Positions 1-10,301 of a DNA stretch of 64,000 nt are shown one piece after another; positions within the stretch are counted from its first letter, which is position 1, and every line of letters begins with the position of its first letter. The stretch comes from Ehretia macrophylla (Eukaryota > Streptophyta > Magnoliopsida > Boraginales > Ehretiaceae). The notes under the pieces were generated by a model. It saw only the letters and a program-made list of their open reading frames with translations. It ran no database searches and had not been told where the DNA came from. The stretch spans positions 42,558,152 through 42,622,151 of the forward strand of contig CM075775.1 of the NCBI GenBank assembly GCA_037974665.1, given 5' to 3'. Position numbers and translations under genes: made by a program.

Positions 1-150
1 GGAAGCAATGCTTACTGGTTTGCAATATGGTTCACGAATTCGAAAGACAGAACGGTTGTTTGGATGGCAAACCGCGACAGGCCGGTCAATGGCGAAGGCT
101 CGAAGCTATCAATTGGGGGGACCGGAGCCATGGTCTTGACAGATATTGAT
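1..150 (+). pseudogene. G-type lectin receptor-kinase gene fragment (B-lectin domain piece)
   Basis: An open frame from base 1 encodes about 50 residues of a plant mannose-binding (B-lectin) domain, including the segment WMANRDRPVNGEG. It closely matches bases 27488-27637 of the intact receptor-kinase gene B in the same orientation. Homology stops abruptly at about base 150, where an in-frame TGA appears. From there the sequence matches the intergenic DNA found 1 kb downstream of gene B (from about 30766). The gene is therefore truncated by a deletion that removed most of the coding region. Its 5' part, if present, lies left of the window. Not functional as seen. Confidence 0.85.
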
Positions 151-656
151 TGACCAATAATACGTCGTAATTTAGAAAATCCACTTAGTCATCAGCAGAA
201 AATGAGCTTAAAATGGAAATAAATTTGCTTATTAAAAGTTAGAGAACAACAGACCTTAAAAAGTTGTATGAAATGATTTGATAGTTTTTTGTAGTGGCTG
301 GTAAATGCATTAGAAAGAGAGACGTTAACATTAGGGCACATTTTAATACTAGTTTCAAATGTTTATCTAGATTTCTAAATGTGTAAATTTAGAGACAGTT
401 TATTCCTTGATTGAGTTTCCAATATTCCAATCCAATTGTATAATCTTTTGTTATCTGAATCTCTTCTCATTGGAATGAGATGATGTACCCCCTTTTATTT
501 GTAATATATTTATTGTTTCTTCGACCAAAAAAAAAAAAAATCCCCCCTCCCCCGGCATTTATCATTCAAATTAGTCTTCATCCTTATCCTTATGTTAAAA
601 AGCAACGAACAATGGCTATGAGACAAAACAAGTATAAACAATACTAGTTTTATAAA
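151..656. other. Duplicated intergenic DNA, no gene
   Basis: This AT-rich stretch matches 30766-31278, the DNA downstream of gene B, with small substitutions and indels. It holds an A-run followed by a C-rich run at about 527-556. No coding sequence or RNA gene is seen. It belongs to the segmental duplication that also includes the two MITEs and the minus-strand receptor kinase. Confidence 0.7.
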
Positions 657-1059
657 TGGTAAATTATGCATATATAGTCTCTATTGTTTACACATTTTTT
701 CAAGTTGATTCTTAATATTTTAAAAAAATCATACAAGTCTCTAATATTTACAAAAGTGATTCAAAATGGTTCATATTATTCAAAATTAATCAATTTAGTC
801 TCTATTATTTTTTAAAAGTTTCAATTTAGGACCCAAATAAGAGTCATGTATAGAGACTAAATTAATTTTTTTTAAGAAATAATATGGACTAAATTGAATT
901 TTTTTTAAAAACAATAAGAACCAAATTGACTAATATTAAACAATAAGAACTATTTTGAATCACTTTTGTAAACATGAGGACTACTATAAATCTTTTAAAA
1001 TATTAGGAACCACATTAAAAAAATATATAAACTATAGGGACTAAATGTGAAATTTACCA
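657..1059. mobile_element. Mutator-type MITE (foldback, 9-bp target duplication)
   Basis: The element begins TGGTAAATT and ends AATTTACCA. Its two halves are long imperfect inverted copies of each other, built from runs such as AGTCCCTATTGTTT. It is flanked by the direct repeat TTTTATAAA at 648-656 and 1060-1068, a 9-bp target duplication typical of Mutator-like elements. No coding capacity. An allelic-position copy lies at 31279-31669, so insertion preceded the segmental duplication. Confidence 0.75.
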
Positions 1060-1273
1060 TTTTATAAAACAAATATTGTTTATACGTCTGAAAAGCCCAA
1101 CGATTGACAAAAAAAACATTTTTCGTTGCTTTTTAACACAACAATACTTGTTTCAAATAGTTGTCAACTGATCAGCGTATAACAATACTTGCTTTATAAA
1201 TTATTACAAAAAACCAACGATTGATTTCCGCATAATGCAAAAGGCTTCAAAGTTTTATGTATATTCTACATTT

Positions 1274-1790
1274 GGGAAAATATCACATTTAGTCCCTATT
1301 AATATTTTAAAAAAGTTTCAATTGGTTCCTATTGTTTAAAATTTCTCAATTTTGTCTTTATTATTTTTAAATTTTTTTTTAATTTAGTCTCTATTGTTTA
1401 AAATTTTTCAATTTCATCCCTATTGTTTCTCCAAAAATTTTAATTTGATCCCTATTGTTTCCCACAAGTTTCAATTTAGTCCCTTTTTTTTCTAAAAGTT
1501 TCAATTATGTCCTTTTTTTTAAAAGAAAGTTTCAAATTCATTCCTATTATTCAAGGAATAAATTAAATTTTTTTTAGAAACAATAGGAATGAATTTAATT
1601 TTTTTTTAGAAAATAATAAAGACTAAATTCACTAATTTTTAACAATAAAGAAAAATTTGAAACTTTACAGAAATAATAGAGATGAAATTGAAACTTTTTA
1701 AAAACAATAAGGAATAAATTGAGAAATTTTAATCAATAGGACTAAATTAATTTTTTCAAAAACAATAGGGACAAAATGTGACATTTTCCC
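1274..1790. mobile_element. Mutator-type MITE (foldback, 10-bp target duplication)
   Basis: Inverted ends GGGAAAATATCACATTTAG and its near-complement ending ACATTTTCCC enclose an almost completely foldback AT-rich interior. Direct repeats TTCTACATTT lie at 1264-1273 and 1791-1800, which fits a Mutator-type 9-11 bp target duplication. No transposase is encoded. A second copy sits at the equivalent place in the duplicate (31884-32403). Confidence 0.75.
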
Positions 1791-1957
1791 TTCTACATTT
1801 ATACTATTGCTATAATGTTTACATGAACGATAACAAGTAAAGGCCTGCAAATTATAGTTATTCAAGAAGAGGAAAGGAAAACTTGCTTAGGGTAAATTGC
1901 GCATAGAGACATTTAATCTAAACAAATTGCACTTGATCAGTCAGTCTTGAGATGCGG

Positions 1958-4378
1958 TTATAGTTCTTCTGGATTGTGGATTACTATTTCATCTCCACAT
2001 TCTAATAGAGTTTGAACGATTGAAGCCATTGTAGGCCGCTTGTTTCTGTCCTCTTCTATACAGCCTACACCAATTTCAATCAGTGTTTCAACCTGAATCC
2101 TGCTATAGTGTCCTTGTAGTCTTGAATCCACTACACTTTCTACCCACGAGGATTTTCCAGACTCAATTTTTCTTTTCACAATCCTGACAAATTTTGTAAG
2201 CTCTGCTTCCTGCTTATTGGTGTCATCTAGCACCAAATTCAAAAGCCTTATTCCTCGTACCATCTCTAGGACTACAACTCCATAGCCATAAACATCAACT
2301 TTTGCGGTGATGGGAAGATTCAGAGTCCACTCTGGAGCCATGTAACCTTTCGTTCCTCGAACTCTGGTGACCCCTGAACCAGGGCCATCTCTTTGAGACA
2401 GTTTTGCTAAACCAAAATCTGCAATCTTAGTTTGAAATTCACTGTCTAAGAGTATGTTTTCTGGCTTTACATCACAATGGATAACCCATTCTAAACACTC
2501 GTGATGAAGGTAGGCCAAACCTTTGGCTGTTCCTAATGCCACTTCAAATCTTTGTTTCCATCCTAGGAAATTTGAGGTGAATAAGTGTTTGTCCAGTGAT
2601 AAATTTTCGATATACTCGTAGACCAAGAGCCTGTGTTTCTTTGCTGAACAAAATCCCCACATTCTCACAAGATTCATGTGATTGATTCTCCCAATTGTAC
2701 TCATTTCTGCCCAAAATTCTTCTTCTGCTTGCAAAACATCTCCCAGTCTCGTGACTGCCACAATCCTTTCATCTTCCAGCACGCCCTTATAAACAGCACC
2801 AGAGCCTCCTCTTCCTAGCTTTTCCTTGAAATTCTTTGTTGCCTTCACGAGTTCAGCATAACTAAACCTCTTGAACTGACTCCATATCATGTGATATCCA
2901 TCCTCGATGGAAGCTGGGACACCATGTTTTCTGAACAAAAACCACCAACCTAATACAAAAAATGTGCACTCAATAGCTCCTATGGCCGAGGAAAATGAGT
3001 AGAGATAAGCCCATCTCACCTTTTTATTAGCCAAGTCGTACATAGAAGGCGAACCTACTAGGACTTCTCGTTCACTAGATCCACATATGGCATGAGAACC
3101 ATTTAGAATTGCAGGTTCTGATGTTTGCACACTGGTGGGGATTTTTAAGTATATACTTCCAGGAAAAGATGGAGTCCTGACGCCATTAAACAGTTCACTT
3201 TTCGTATAACATAGTCCTTCCCCATTAAGCCTGTAGCTAAAAGCGGCACAATGAAAATCATCCAAACAAAGTTTCTTGCAGTCTTCTAATGAAATAGTTT
3301 GGCTGTAATTGAGATCATAACCCGAGTAATCTTTGTAGAGAATCTCCACAAATTTTACCTGCTGAGAGTTCAAATCGCTTTGATTGAAGTTCGGCTTGCA
3401 GCCTTCACTCCAGTCACTATGATTTCTTACCTCATATCCAGGGGGACAAGAACACCTAGCATCTGGGGCATAATCACAAATTGCATTTCTCCCACACACA
3501 CCGTGAACATTACACGGCTGTCCGATAGCTTGCCACGATACATTCCATAAACCAGTTGAATTGATCAAGCTATAGATTCTCGGGTTGCCATCAAAGTCTA
3601 TTGTCAGCCTCCTTTTGATCACAGAACCCATATCGGTAGCACTGAAATAGAAACCATCACTTGACTGAAACCTGCCTATACCATCCAAGAGAGCAATTCT
3701 GCTGCTGTTGTAATTTGTTCTTCCATTTCGGAAGACATCAAAACCAGGATAAGGCCAATAAATACTCGAAATTTCAGGGCCATCATAGATCAACCTTAAG
3801 ACATTATCGCTATCAAAATACAAACTGAAGTAGCCTGATGCATAATTACCTTTTCCCAATGAAGATACCAATCTTTTGGTCTTGGTTAAGGCTTGTGAAG
3901 GCAGAAGAGTATCGGTAGGATAGTCGAAACTCTGCCAGAGAATTTTCCCTTGTGGATTCTTCAGGACTAGATTGCCTGTGTCAAGAAGCTCAGCTCGAGC
4001 AACATCAGTTGAGGTGGTATTAGTCTCCCAGACAATTGCTCCATCAACATCTGTCAAAACCATGGCTCCATTCCCCCAGAGTGATACCTTTGAGCCGCGG
4101 CCATTGACCGGCCTGTCCCGGTTAGCCATCCAAACAACGGTTCTGTCTTTTGTATGGGTGAACCATATTGCAAACCAGTAAGCATTGCTTCCCAAACCAT
4201 AGAAGCCACAGGTGAATGACTTGTCTGGGGAAGTGATGAAATCTGAATCATCTTCAACAGATAAACTATCACCACGCTGCAAATGTTGCTGAGATTTCGA
4301 CGACAATGCAGAGTTCAATGAAGAACTGATAAGAATGAAAGTTAGAAGACAAGAAAATGTAAGAACTCGAATTCTCAT
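1958..4378 (-). CDS. G-type lectin S-receptor-like Ser/Thr kinase, ZmPK1-like (gene A), catalytic Lys replaced
   Basis: Single-exon frame of 806 residues. A signal peptide covers about 1-26, then a B-lectin domain (about 40-155), an S-locus glycoprotein region with Cys-rich EGF-like stretch (about 215-328), a PAN/apple domain (about 340-412), one membrane segment (about 455-482) and a cytosolic kinase domain (about 515-800). The glycine loop LGRGGSGAVY (521-530), HCD (634-636, a non-RD kinase), DFG (654-656) and APE (681-683) are present. The subdomain II lysine is Thr543 (VAVT instead of VAVK, codon ACG), so phosphotransfer is probably lost or weak. The start is supported because the MR..VLTFSC start and the short leader upstream are shared with gene B. 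Likely role: plasma-membrane receptor or pseudokinase co-receptor; the ligand is unknown. Confidence 0.9.
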   Translation of the reverse strand: MRIRVLTFSCLLTFILISSSLNSALSSKSQQHLQRGDSLSVEDDSDFITSPDKSFTCGFYGLGSNAYWFAIWFTHTKDRTVVWMANRDRPVNGRGSKVSLWGNGAMVLTDVDGAIVWETNTTSTDVARAELLDTGNLVLKNPQGKILWQSFDYPTDTLLPSQALTKTKRLVSSLGKGNYASGYFSLYFDSDNVLRLIYDGPEISSIYWPYPGFDVFRNGRTNYNSSRIALLDGIGRFQSSDGFYFSATDMGSVIKRRLTIDFDGNPRIYSLINSTGLWNVSWQAIGQPCNVHGVCGRNAICDYAPDARCSCPPGYEVRNHSDWSEGCKPNFNQSDLNSQQVKFVEILYKDYSGYDLNYSQTISLEDCKKLCLDDFHCAAFSYRLNGEGLCYTKSELFNGVRTPSFPGSIYLKIPTSVQTSEPAILNGSHAICGSSEREVLVGSPSMYDLANKKVRWAYLYSFSSAIGAIECTFFVLGWWFLFRKHGVPASIEDGYHMIWSQFKRFSYAELVKATKNFKEKLGRGGSGAVYKGVLEDERIVAVTRLGDVLQAEEEFWAEMSTIGRINHMNLVRMWGFCSAKKHRLLVYEYIENLSLDKHLFTSNFLGWKQRFEVALGTAKGLAYLHHECLEWVIHCDVKPENILLDSEFQTKIADFGLAKLSQRDGPGSGVTRVRGTKGYMAPEWTLNLPITAKVDVYGYGVVVLEMVRGIRLLNLVLDDTNKQEAELTKFVRIVKRKIESGKSSWVESVVDSRLQGHYSRIQVETLIEIGVGCIEEDRNKRPTMASIVQTLLECGDEIVIHNPEEL

Positions 4379-4942
4379 GGCTGAAAAGTTTTGGTTTCCA
4401 ACAATTTGTCTCTAGGCCGGGTGTGACTGGTAGAAATTTGTGATGTGAAACATAGAAATATGTAATTCTCTCCGAATTTCTTTCAAACACGAGATTGTTG
4501 AAATGCGTTCGTTTCTTCATCATCTTAAAATAGAGAAAGTGACATCAACGATGACCTTGAATTTATGTTGCCATTTTCTAATGGAAGATCGTGATGTTAT
4601 GTCTTTTCTGTCCTCCGTCCTTTGAATCTTCATAAATCAAAGTACCCTCACCTTCGATCTCCTGACCACATTTTTATCAGGTGGATCATCGGATTAATGA
4701 ACAAGAAATATTACAAACATACAAAAGGTTGGGCCTAACATCGCTTCCTCTTTTTCTCCTTGCCAGTGGATATAGGATGTTTAATTGCCTCGTTGGTATT
4801 TTTAAGTGGTTTTCCGGAACAAAATTTGCAAGATATTTCTAAGAACAACCAAGTTTAGATTATTAGATAATCATATTTTACATTTGTGTATATCCTTTAC
4901 AATCGTGAGAGACTAATCGTCTCATTCATAGAGTTCAGCTCT
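4379..4942. other. 5' flank of gene A, no other gene
   Basis: The first 20 or so bases upstream of the gene A start (read on the minus strand, ACCAAAACTTTTCAGCC) match the leader of gene B (ACCAAAACTTTCAGCC). This marks a conserved 5' untranslated region. Beyond that I see no reading frame of substance and no clear TATA box to commit to. Confidence 0.5.
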
Positions 4943-5385
4943 TAGGTATCTATTGGTATTATGAAATGAATTTAAATATGAATGAATGAGTTAATGAGTG
5001 GAATAGAAGTTATACTAGAATAAACTTGTAAAAGAGTATATCATGCTTGATATGTCTAGGAATGAAAATAGGAACAGATTATTGATTCCAATAGAAGTGG
5101 GACTAGAATAAACTTGAAATAAAATATATCATACTTAGATATGTCTAGGAATGAAAATAGGAATAGATTATTGATTTCAAACTCAAGTTTGATAATCACT
5201 ATACAAGAGTATTAGGAATGACTTTAAAAAAGGACAAAATTACCCTATTATTATTATATACATGTAAGTGTCTTAAAAATAAAAATAAAAATATTGATAA
5301 CAATAGTAATATTGATAAATTTTATTATTAAATGTTTTCAAAGGGAAATTTGGTCATTTTGATAATTAATATTATTACCAATATT

Positions 5386-5412
5386 ATTAAATAATAATAA
5401 TAATAATAATAA
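5386..5412. repeat. (AAT)n microsatellite
   Basis: Uninterrupted AAT/TAA trinucleotides, inside the foldback element. Confidence 0.9.
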
Positions 5413-5628
5413 GGATTGTCCTTTTAATATAGTATGCATGTTTCATTTTGAAAGTGTATTTTGGTCATTTGAGAGTAATGGTATTATTCTTATTATTAAA
5501 AATGATAAATAAATATTAAAAAATTATACTAATAAAAAAATAATAAGTATAATTATAATAATAAGGATTACCCATTTGTTGTTATATACATATCTTTTGA
5601 AAGAGTATTTTGGTCGTTTATAAATATA

Positions 5629-5637
5629 ACATTAATA

Positions 5638-5671
<34 letters not shown>
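5629..5671. repeat. (AAT)n microsatellite
   Basis: More than ten consecutive AAT units. It is the longest of the trinucleotide runs in this foldback element. Confidence 0.9.
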
Positions 5672-5751
5672 TACCCTTCTATAATTATATATAAGTAATA
5701 TTTTGAAATGACACTTTGATCATTTGAGCATGGGAATGAGCTATTCCATGT

Positions 5752-5805
5752 GTTATTATTATTATTATTATTTTTCAATAGTATTTATTATTATTATTAT
5801 TATTA
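5752..5805. repeat. (ATT)n microsatellite, two runs
   Basis: Two ATT runs separated by a short AT-rich spacer. They are complementary in sense to the AAT runs on the left half, as expected for a foldback element. Confidence 0.85.
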
Positions 5806-6139
5806 TATGTGTTTTTATTCTTAAAACAATAACATGTATATAATAACAAAACGACAATCCTGTCATTTTATAAAAGTCATTTTTAATACTATTCTATTAT
5901 ACACACTACCTGTCATTGGTTTAGAATGAATATATTTATGAGAAATGCTCTTTATTTATTTCTATCTTTATTCCTATAGCATACCATGTTTGGTATACTC
6001 TTTATTAAGTTCATTCTATTATCTGCTTCATTCTATTATTTAATTCATTCAATTTCTCTCCAAATTCATTTCAAAATATCAATAACTATCTAAATAAATT
6101 ATCATTGATCCTGTCAAATCTTGAAAGTAGGTTCACGTG

Positions 6140-6334
6140 CAGTGGCGGTACTAGAGGAGGGGGGTGGGGGGGGGGGGGGCACCCAACCCCTTAATGTTTT
6201 AATTTTTTTTTTAAATATCTATGTAGTATCGTTAAAAAAAAAATTATTTTCCTCCCTATTTAAAAAAAATTCTATATAATATCATTAAAAAATATTTTAA
6301 CCCCTCCAATGTTGAATCCCTAGATCTGCTCCTG
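6140..6334. mobile_element. hAT-like MITE relic
   Basis: Ends are CAGTGGCGGTACTAG on the left and CTAGATCTGCTCCTG on the right, which are imperfect inverted copies. The interior has a G-run near the left end and the AT-rich filler common in this element type. GTTCAC occurs on both sides (6131-6136 and about 6334-6339), a possible decayed 8-bp target duplication. A weaker relic of similar make-up lies near 7105-7260. No coding. Confidence 0.4.
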
Positions 6335-6487
6335 TTCACAGGATCAACAACATTGTGTCTTGAATTATTAATTTCTATGATCAATTACTAAAACGAGCTG
6401 GTTGGACGAGCAATGTAGTGAATGTTGACGTCAATTTTTTTATTCTTTGGGTAAAAGACGTCAAGACTAGGACATTGACATTCAGGT

Positions 6488-6592
6488 CAATAGCAAAGAC
6501 TGCATTAGTGGAGTCTTCGGCTCTTTGCTCTAGACTAATGGTGTCATGTCAATATATAGCAAAGACTGCATCAATGGAGTCTTTGGCGCTTT
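6488..6592. repeat. Tandem ~70-bp hairpin unit, second copy split by a SINE
   Basis: The unit runs from AGCAAAGACTGCATTAGTGG to the CTCTTTGCT that follows, and can fold on itself (AGCAAAGA with TCTTTGCT). One copy lies at 6488-6526. The second starts at about 6558 and is interrupted at about 6590 by the SINE, resuming at about 6890-6910. Function unknown. Confidence 0.55.
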
Positions 6593-6889
6593 TTTTTTTT
6601 TTTTTTTTGCGGTAATCCTATGAAATATCACTACTTAGGTAGCCCGCGAGATATATATTAGATTAATCCTACCTGCGGATAGGACATGCCAGCGTTTCCT
6701 CGCTTGGCCTAACAGTTGTACGTGAACCAAAACTCCCAAAGTACAGCGACCCGACCCAAAATATGCACCAATTAAATCAATATATGATTTTCAAGTGACA
6801 ACACCCTATAGCCCTCACACTCATGGGTCTCAAACCCGAGACCTCTTGTGAAGTGAAGAGGATGTTAACCACCTGAGACGATGGGGTCA
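6591..6889 (-). mobile_element. tRNA-type SINE
   Basis: Read on the minus strand, the element starts GACCCCATCGTCTCAGGTGG, carries a box-B-like GGGTTTGAGACCC about 50 nt in, and ends in a poly-A tail (the T-run at 6591-6609). Imperfect target duplications AGTCTTTGGCGCT (6578-6590) and AGTCTTCGGCTCT (6890-6902) bracket it. Length (about 300 bp), box B, A-tail and duplication fit a tRNA-derived SINE, which would move using LINE enzymes. Confidence 0.65.
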
Positions 6890-6902
6890 AGTCTTCGGCT
6901 CT

Positions 6903-7439
6903 TTGCTATAGAGTAAGGGAAACTTCTCAATCAGTTTGAACGGATGTCAATTTCTCATATATTAGTAAAATTTATACATATTAGATCCATTAATCATGTA
7001 AGAGACTGACATATTAGACTGGATTGATGTATAGACTAATGGTATCATCCTCAAGTCTGCAAAAAGATGCTCGGATTAAAGGTTTATGAATAACCTAAAT
7101 CAAGGGCAGAGGCAGGGGGATTGAGGGGAGTCCGTGCCCCCTCCCCCCAAGCTTTCAATTTTTTTTTAACATAAGTAATATTCTTTAAAAGAAAAAATTC
7201 TATGCCCCCTAATTTTTCCTCAGTCCTTGTCTCCTAATTCAAATTCCCCTATTTTTATTTTTCTCCTTTTCTTAATTGAATCTTGGACTCCTCAATATAA
7301 ATTCTTGACTCTATCCGTAACTTAAATCTATTAATATCCTAAGAGAACAACCACTATGCCACGTATCATTAAATTATCATGCCACTTGTAAGTATTATAA
7401 GCATCTCAAATTTGGAAATGATTTTTACAAGTTATAACT
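6903..7439. other. Gene-free AT-rich DNA with decayed MITE
   Basis: No coding region is recognisable. About 7105-7260 looks like a degraded relative of the hAT-like MITE at 6140-6334, with a G-rich end, C-rich turn and CCCCCTAATTTTT tract. Confidence 0.4.
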
Positions 7440-7980
7440 ATAATGTACCATAAAATTATTAGATGTAGTATTATTGAAATCATGTTATTTTTTAAATTTA
7501 TATCCTATATTTCAGAAAATTATTAGATGCAGTATTATCCAAATCATGTTATTTTAAATTTATATCCTCTATTTTCAAGTGATTTTCTTATTTATCTTAC
7601 ACTCTATCATATCTTCATTTAAATTTAAACTTTTTTTCTCTATCTGTAGAAATCTTTATTTTATATATATATCAAAAAAATTAAATAAAAAAATGTACCA
7701 AAAAATTATTAAATGTATTATTTTCCAAATCATTTTATTTTAAATTTATATTCTACATTCTAGAAAATTATTAAATGCAATATTATTCAAATTATGTTAG
7801 TTTCAATTTATATCCTATATTCCAGAAAATTAGAGATGCAGTATTATCCAAATCATGTTATTTTAAATTTATATCCTATATTTTCAAATGATTTTTCTAT
7901 CTATCTTAGAATTCTATCATATCTTCATTTGAATTTAAACATTTTTTCTCTATCTGTATAAATCTTTATTTTATATACGT
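7440..7980. repeat. AT-rich tandem array with two-level periodicity
   Basis: Units of about 60-70 bp built around AAAATTATTAGATGCAGTAT and TTTAAATTTATATCCTATAT recur at about 7446, 7514, 7704, 7763 and 7825. In addition a block of roughly 250-300 bp (ending TCTCTATCTGTAGAAATC and TCTCTATCTGTATAAATC) is present twice. The array is AT-rich and non-coding. Confidence 0.65.
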
Positions 7981-8775
7981 ATTTGTGAGCCTGAGGGTCT
8001 TAATCTCATATTTTGATAATAACTAAATCCTAAATAAACAATAATCTATTGACTAATAATGCTCGTATAAGTGTTATATGTTTAAAGATTAGTCATAGAT
8101 CGGGATGCTCATGAAGAACTTGTTAGCACGTGCTTAAATTCAAATCAAGTTTGAAGTGCTATGATGGTGATGATTGTTTGAAGCTTTGAAGAAACCTTGA
8201 AGAACAAATGCTCCAAGGGTTGATTAAGCTTGTGGATCCTATCAAGTGTCAAGTTCTATCAAGCTTAAAGCTCAACAGTGCATGAGCACAACATCGTCTA
8301 ATCAAGTTCAAGCACTTTGAGGGTTAAGATCTATGAAGATTCAAGATGTGAATATGCCATCTAAGATCTTACTCTTGAAGAACGAAATTTGAAGTACGAA
8401 GATTGAAAGAGGGAGTTATAAGAGAAGACGTAACGACATAAGGGGTATCGACTTTTAACTTGTCGTTTGCCTAAATATTTTTTCTGTTAGCTCTTGAAGT
8501 ATTTCTTGTGGCGACACATGTGAAATTAAAATTTATAGTTGTATTTTACTTAAATACCCTTATTTTATTCAATTGTAATTGTAATTAGACTGTCATATAA
8601 AGAGTTATTTACTCATTCCATTATTGAACATTCATATGTCTCTATATGTAGTTTCTTTATACTGATCATTAGCAATGCGACAAAGCGATCTTTGAGTCTC
8701 AAACTCATTTTTGCAAACAGAGTTTATTGAGTGGTGTTTGACATCATAATTGTGCTATTAATATAGACTACTATA

Positions 8776-8777
<2 letters not shown>
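7981..8777. other. Gene-free DNA
   Basis: No open frame with recognisable homology, no RNA gene, and no clear element boundaries. There are several AAGCTT/TCAAG-rich stretches at 8150-8400. Confidence 0.4.
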
Positions 8778-8833
<56 letters not shown>

Positions 8834-8873
8834 ATATATACATATATACACACACAATTATATACACACACAA
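8778..8873. repeat. Compound (CA)n(TA)n(TG)n microsatellite
   Basis: A CA run passes into TA, then TG, then further TA/CA. Because the CA and TG runs are complementary, the block can fold into a hairpin. Confidence 0.9.
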
Positions 8874-9017
8874 TTGGATAGGTTTATTCCAAATAATTTT
8901 TCTATAACCTTTATTTTTGGATTGGTTTTATTACATTAATAATGACAAACAATATAAAATGAAAAATAGAGGAGAAATAAAAAAGATTGTCAAAAGAGAA
9001 GTGAGTGAAGATGTTGA

Positions 9018-9041
9018 ATTATTATTATTATTATTATTATT
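9018..9041. repeat. (ATT)n microsatellite
   Basis: Eight consecutive ATT units. They translate to a leucine run in one frame, which makes a meaningless short ORF. Confidence 0.85.
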
Positions 9042-9144
9042 GTTTTTATCTATGTATCCTAGCAAAGTGAATCACTTAAACTTCCTTCTGGGGTTAGGCC
9101 TAACATTCCTTGGATTTCTCACAGGCGGCACTCCCACTTCTACT

Positions 9145-9225
9145 AGTGCGTGGCACCTGTGTCAACCATAGCCAACACATCATTCCCATTAAGCAAAACT
9201 TTGTCTTCAAAATCTTAGCAATAGA
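9145..9225 (-). pseudogene. Retroelement aspartic-protease relic
   Basis: On the minus strand one frame reads KVLLNGNDVLAMVDTGATH and then meets a stop. This is the active-site region (D-T-G) of a Ty3/gypsy-type protease, in its usual setting of a hydrophobic strand before DTGATH. Nothing else of the element is recognisable nearby, so this is an old fragment. Confidence 0.5.
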
Positions 9226-9828
9226 TTTGAAAAATGTGGTTTTATAAATTCTACCTATTGGGTAAAGATTTGGGTAAGGCTTGTAAAAATTCAAGATTTA
9301 CAAATCTTGGATTTTTAATTTTTTAAAAAGGTACTTCCGAACACAAAAAATTAAATTTGCAAATGAATTCTATAAAATTTTGTAAAATTCCTTCACCCTT
9401 CCTTTGTCTTATTAAAATTTCGATAGTAAATATCAAGTTTTCTCATGTATATAAAATTCTATTATACATAGAATGATAAATATGTGATATATAACAATAC
9501 TTCTTAAAATACTTAATGGTTTTAAAGTGTCAAATCAAAGGTGTATCAATAATATACATAACTCCAGAAGAGAATAAAATTCATGTTTCCATTTCATTAA
9601 ATTGAATACACACTATAGAACATCCCTACCAGAAATCTGAAAAGGATAATCAAAAGATAATAAATTAAGCTCAGGCTTCTTTCCAAAATTGCCCCTCACA
9701 AAGACTCAGAAATTCTAAGCAAAAGTAAGAAAACTCCTTAATTTTCTTCACCTTGCAAAAAACAAAAAAAAAAACAATTAAAAATTAGAACCAGAAAACC
9801 AAAAGTTTTCTGATTTTCACACTATAAT

Positions 9829-10150
9829 CAGAGCCGTCTCAAACAATTTGGAGACCTTGGGCGATCTTCTAAATGAGGGCCTTAATAATTAGGCTTTTTT
9901 CTCAATAAAAAACTCTAAATTTTTTACTAAAATAATCACTACAAATTAAAAAAAAAACACCAAAATTAGAATTATAAAATAGCATAATATTATAAGTTAA
10001 CAAAAAGATAGACTTATATAAAGATAGAGCAAAATTAATTTAGGATAAACCTTTATCTTAAAAAAAATAAGCAATTTATTTAAATTGGGGCCTCTGGACT
10101 AAGGGGCCTTGGACACAGGCCCAAATGACCCATAGCTTGGGCCGGCACTG
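9829..10150. mobile_element. hAT-type MITE with 8-bp target duplication
   Basis: The left end is CAGAGCCGTCTC and the right end GGGCCGGCACTG, an imperfect inverted pair of the CAGRGCCGG type common in plant hAT MITEs. Flanks ACTATAAT (9821-9828) and ATTATAAT (10151-10158) match at 7 of 8 bases, fitting a hAT 8-bp target duplication. Internal GGGCC-rich segments occur near both ends. No transposase. Confidence 0.65.
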
Positions 10151-10301
10151 ATTATAATTACAAGCTTTATTCATCTTCCCTTAATCCATAAAAACTAACC
10201 AAAATTCCAAAGTTACCCCGTTGAACAAAATTCCAAATTTGCCCCTCTCTTTGACTTTCAAAATTTTATCACTTTAACCTCAGCAAGAAAAAACTGAGCT
10301 C

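Larger units (their letters stand above)
4943..6092. mobile_element. Large foldback (inverted-repeat) element with ATT microsatellites
   Basis: Terminal inverted repeats of about 30 bp (left TAGGTATCTATTGGTATT, right the near complement ending AATAACTATCTA) extend inward as imperfect inverted copies containing GAATGAAT/ATTCATTC runs and a shared TATACCA..TGGTATA zone. The interior is AT-rich with AAT/ATT trinucleotide runs and no coding capacity. No target duplication is clear, so the class is uncertain; a long MITE is the best guess. Confidence 0.45.

Noticed and set aside
3299-4275. Frames on the strand opposite the receptor-kinase genes (for example 3299-3550, 3972-4181, 27497-27706)
   Set aside because: They are shadows of the kinase coding sequence and recur at the same places in all copies.
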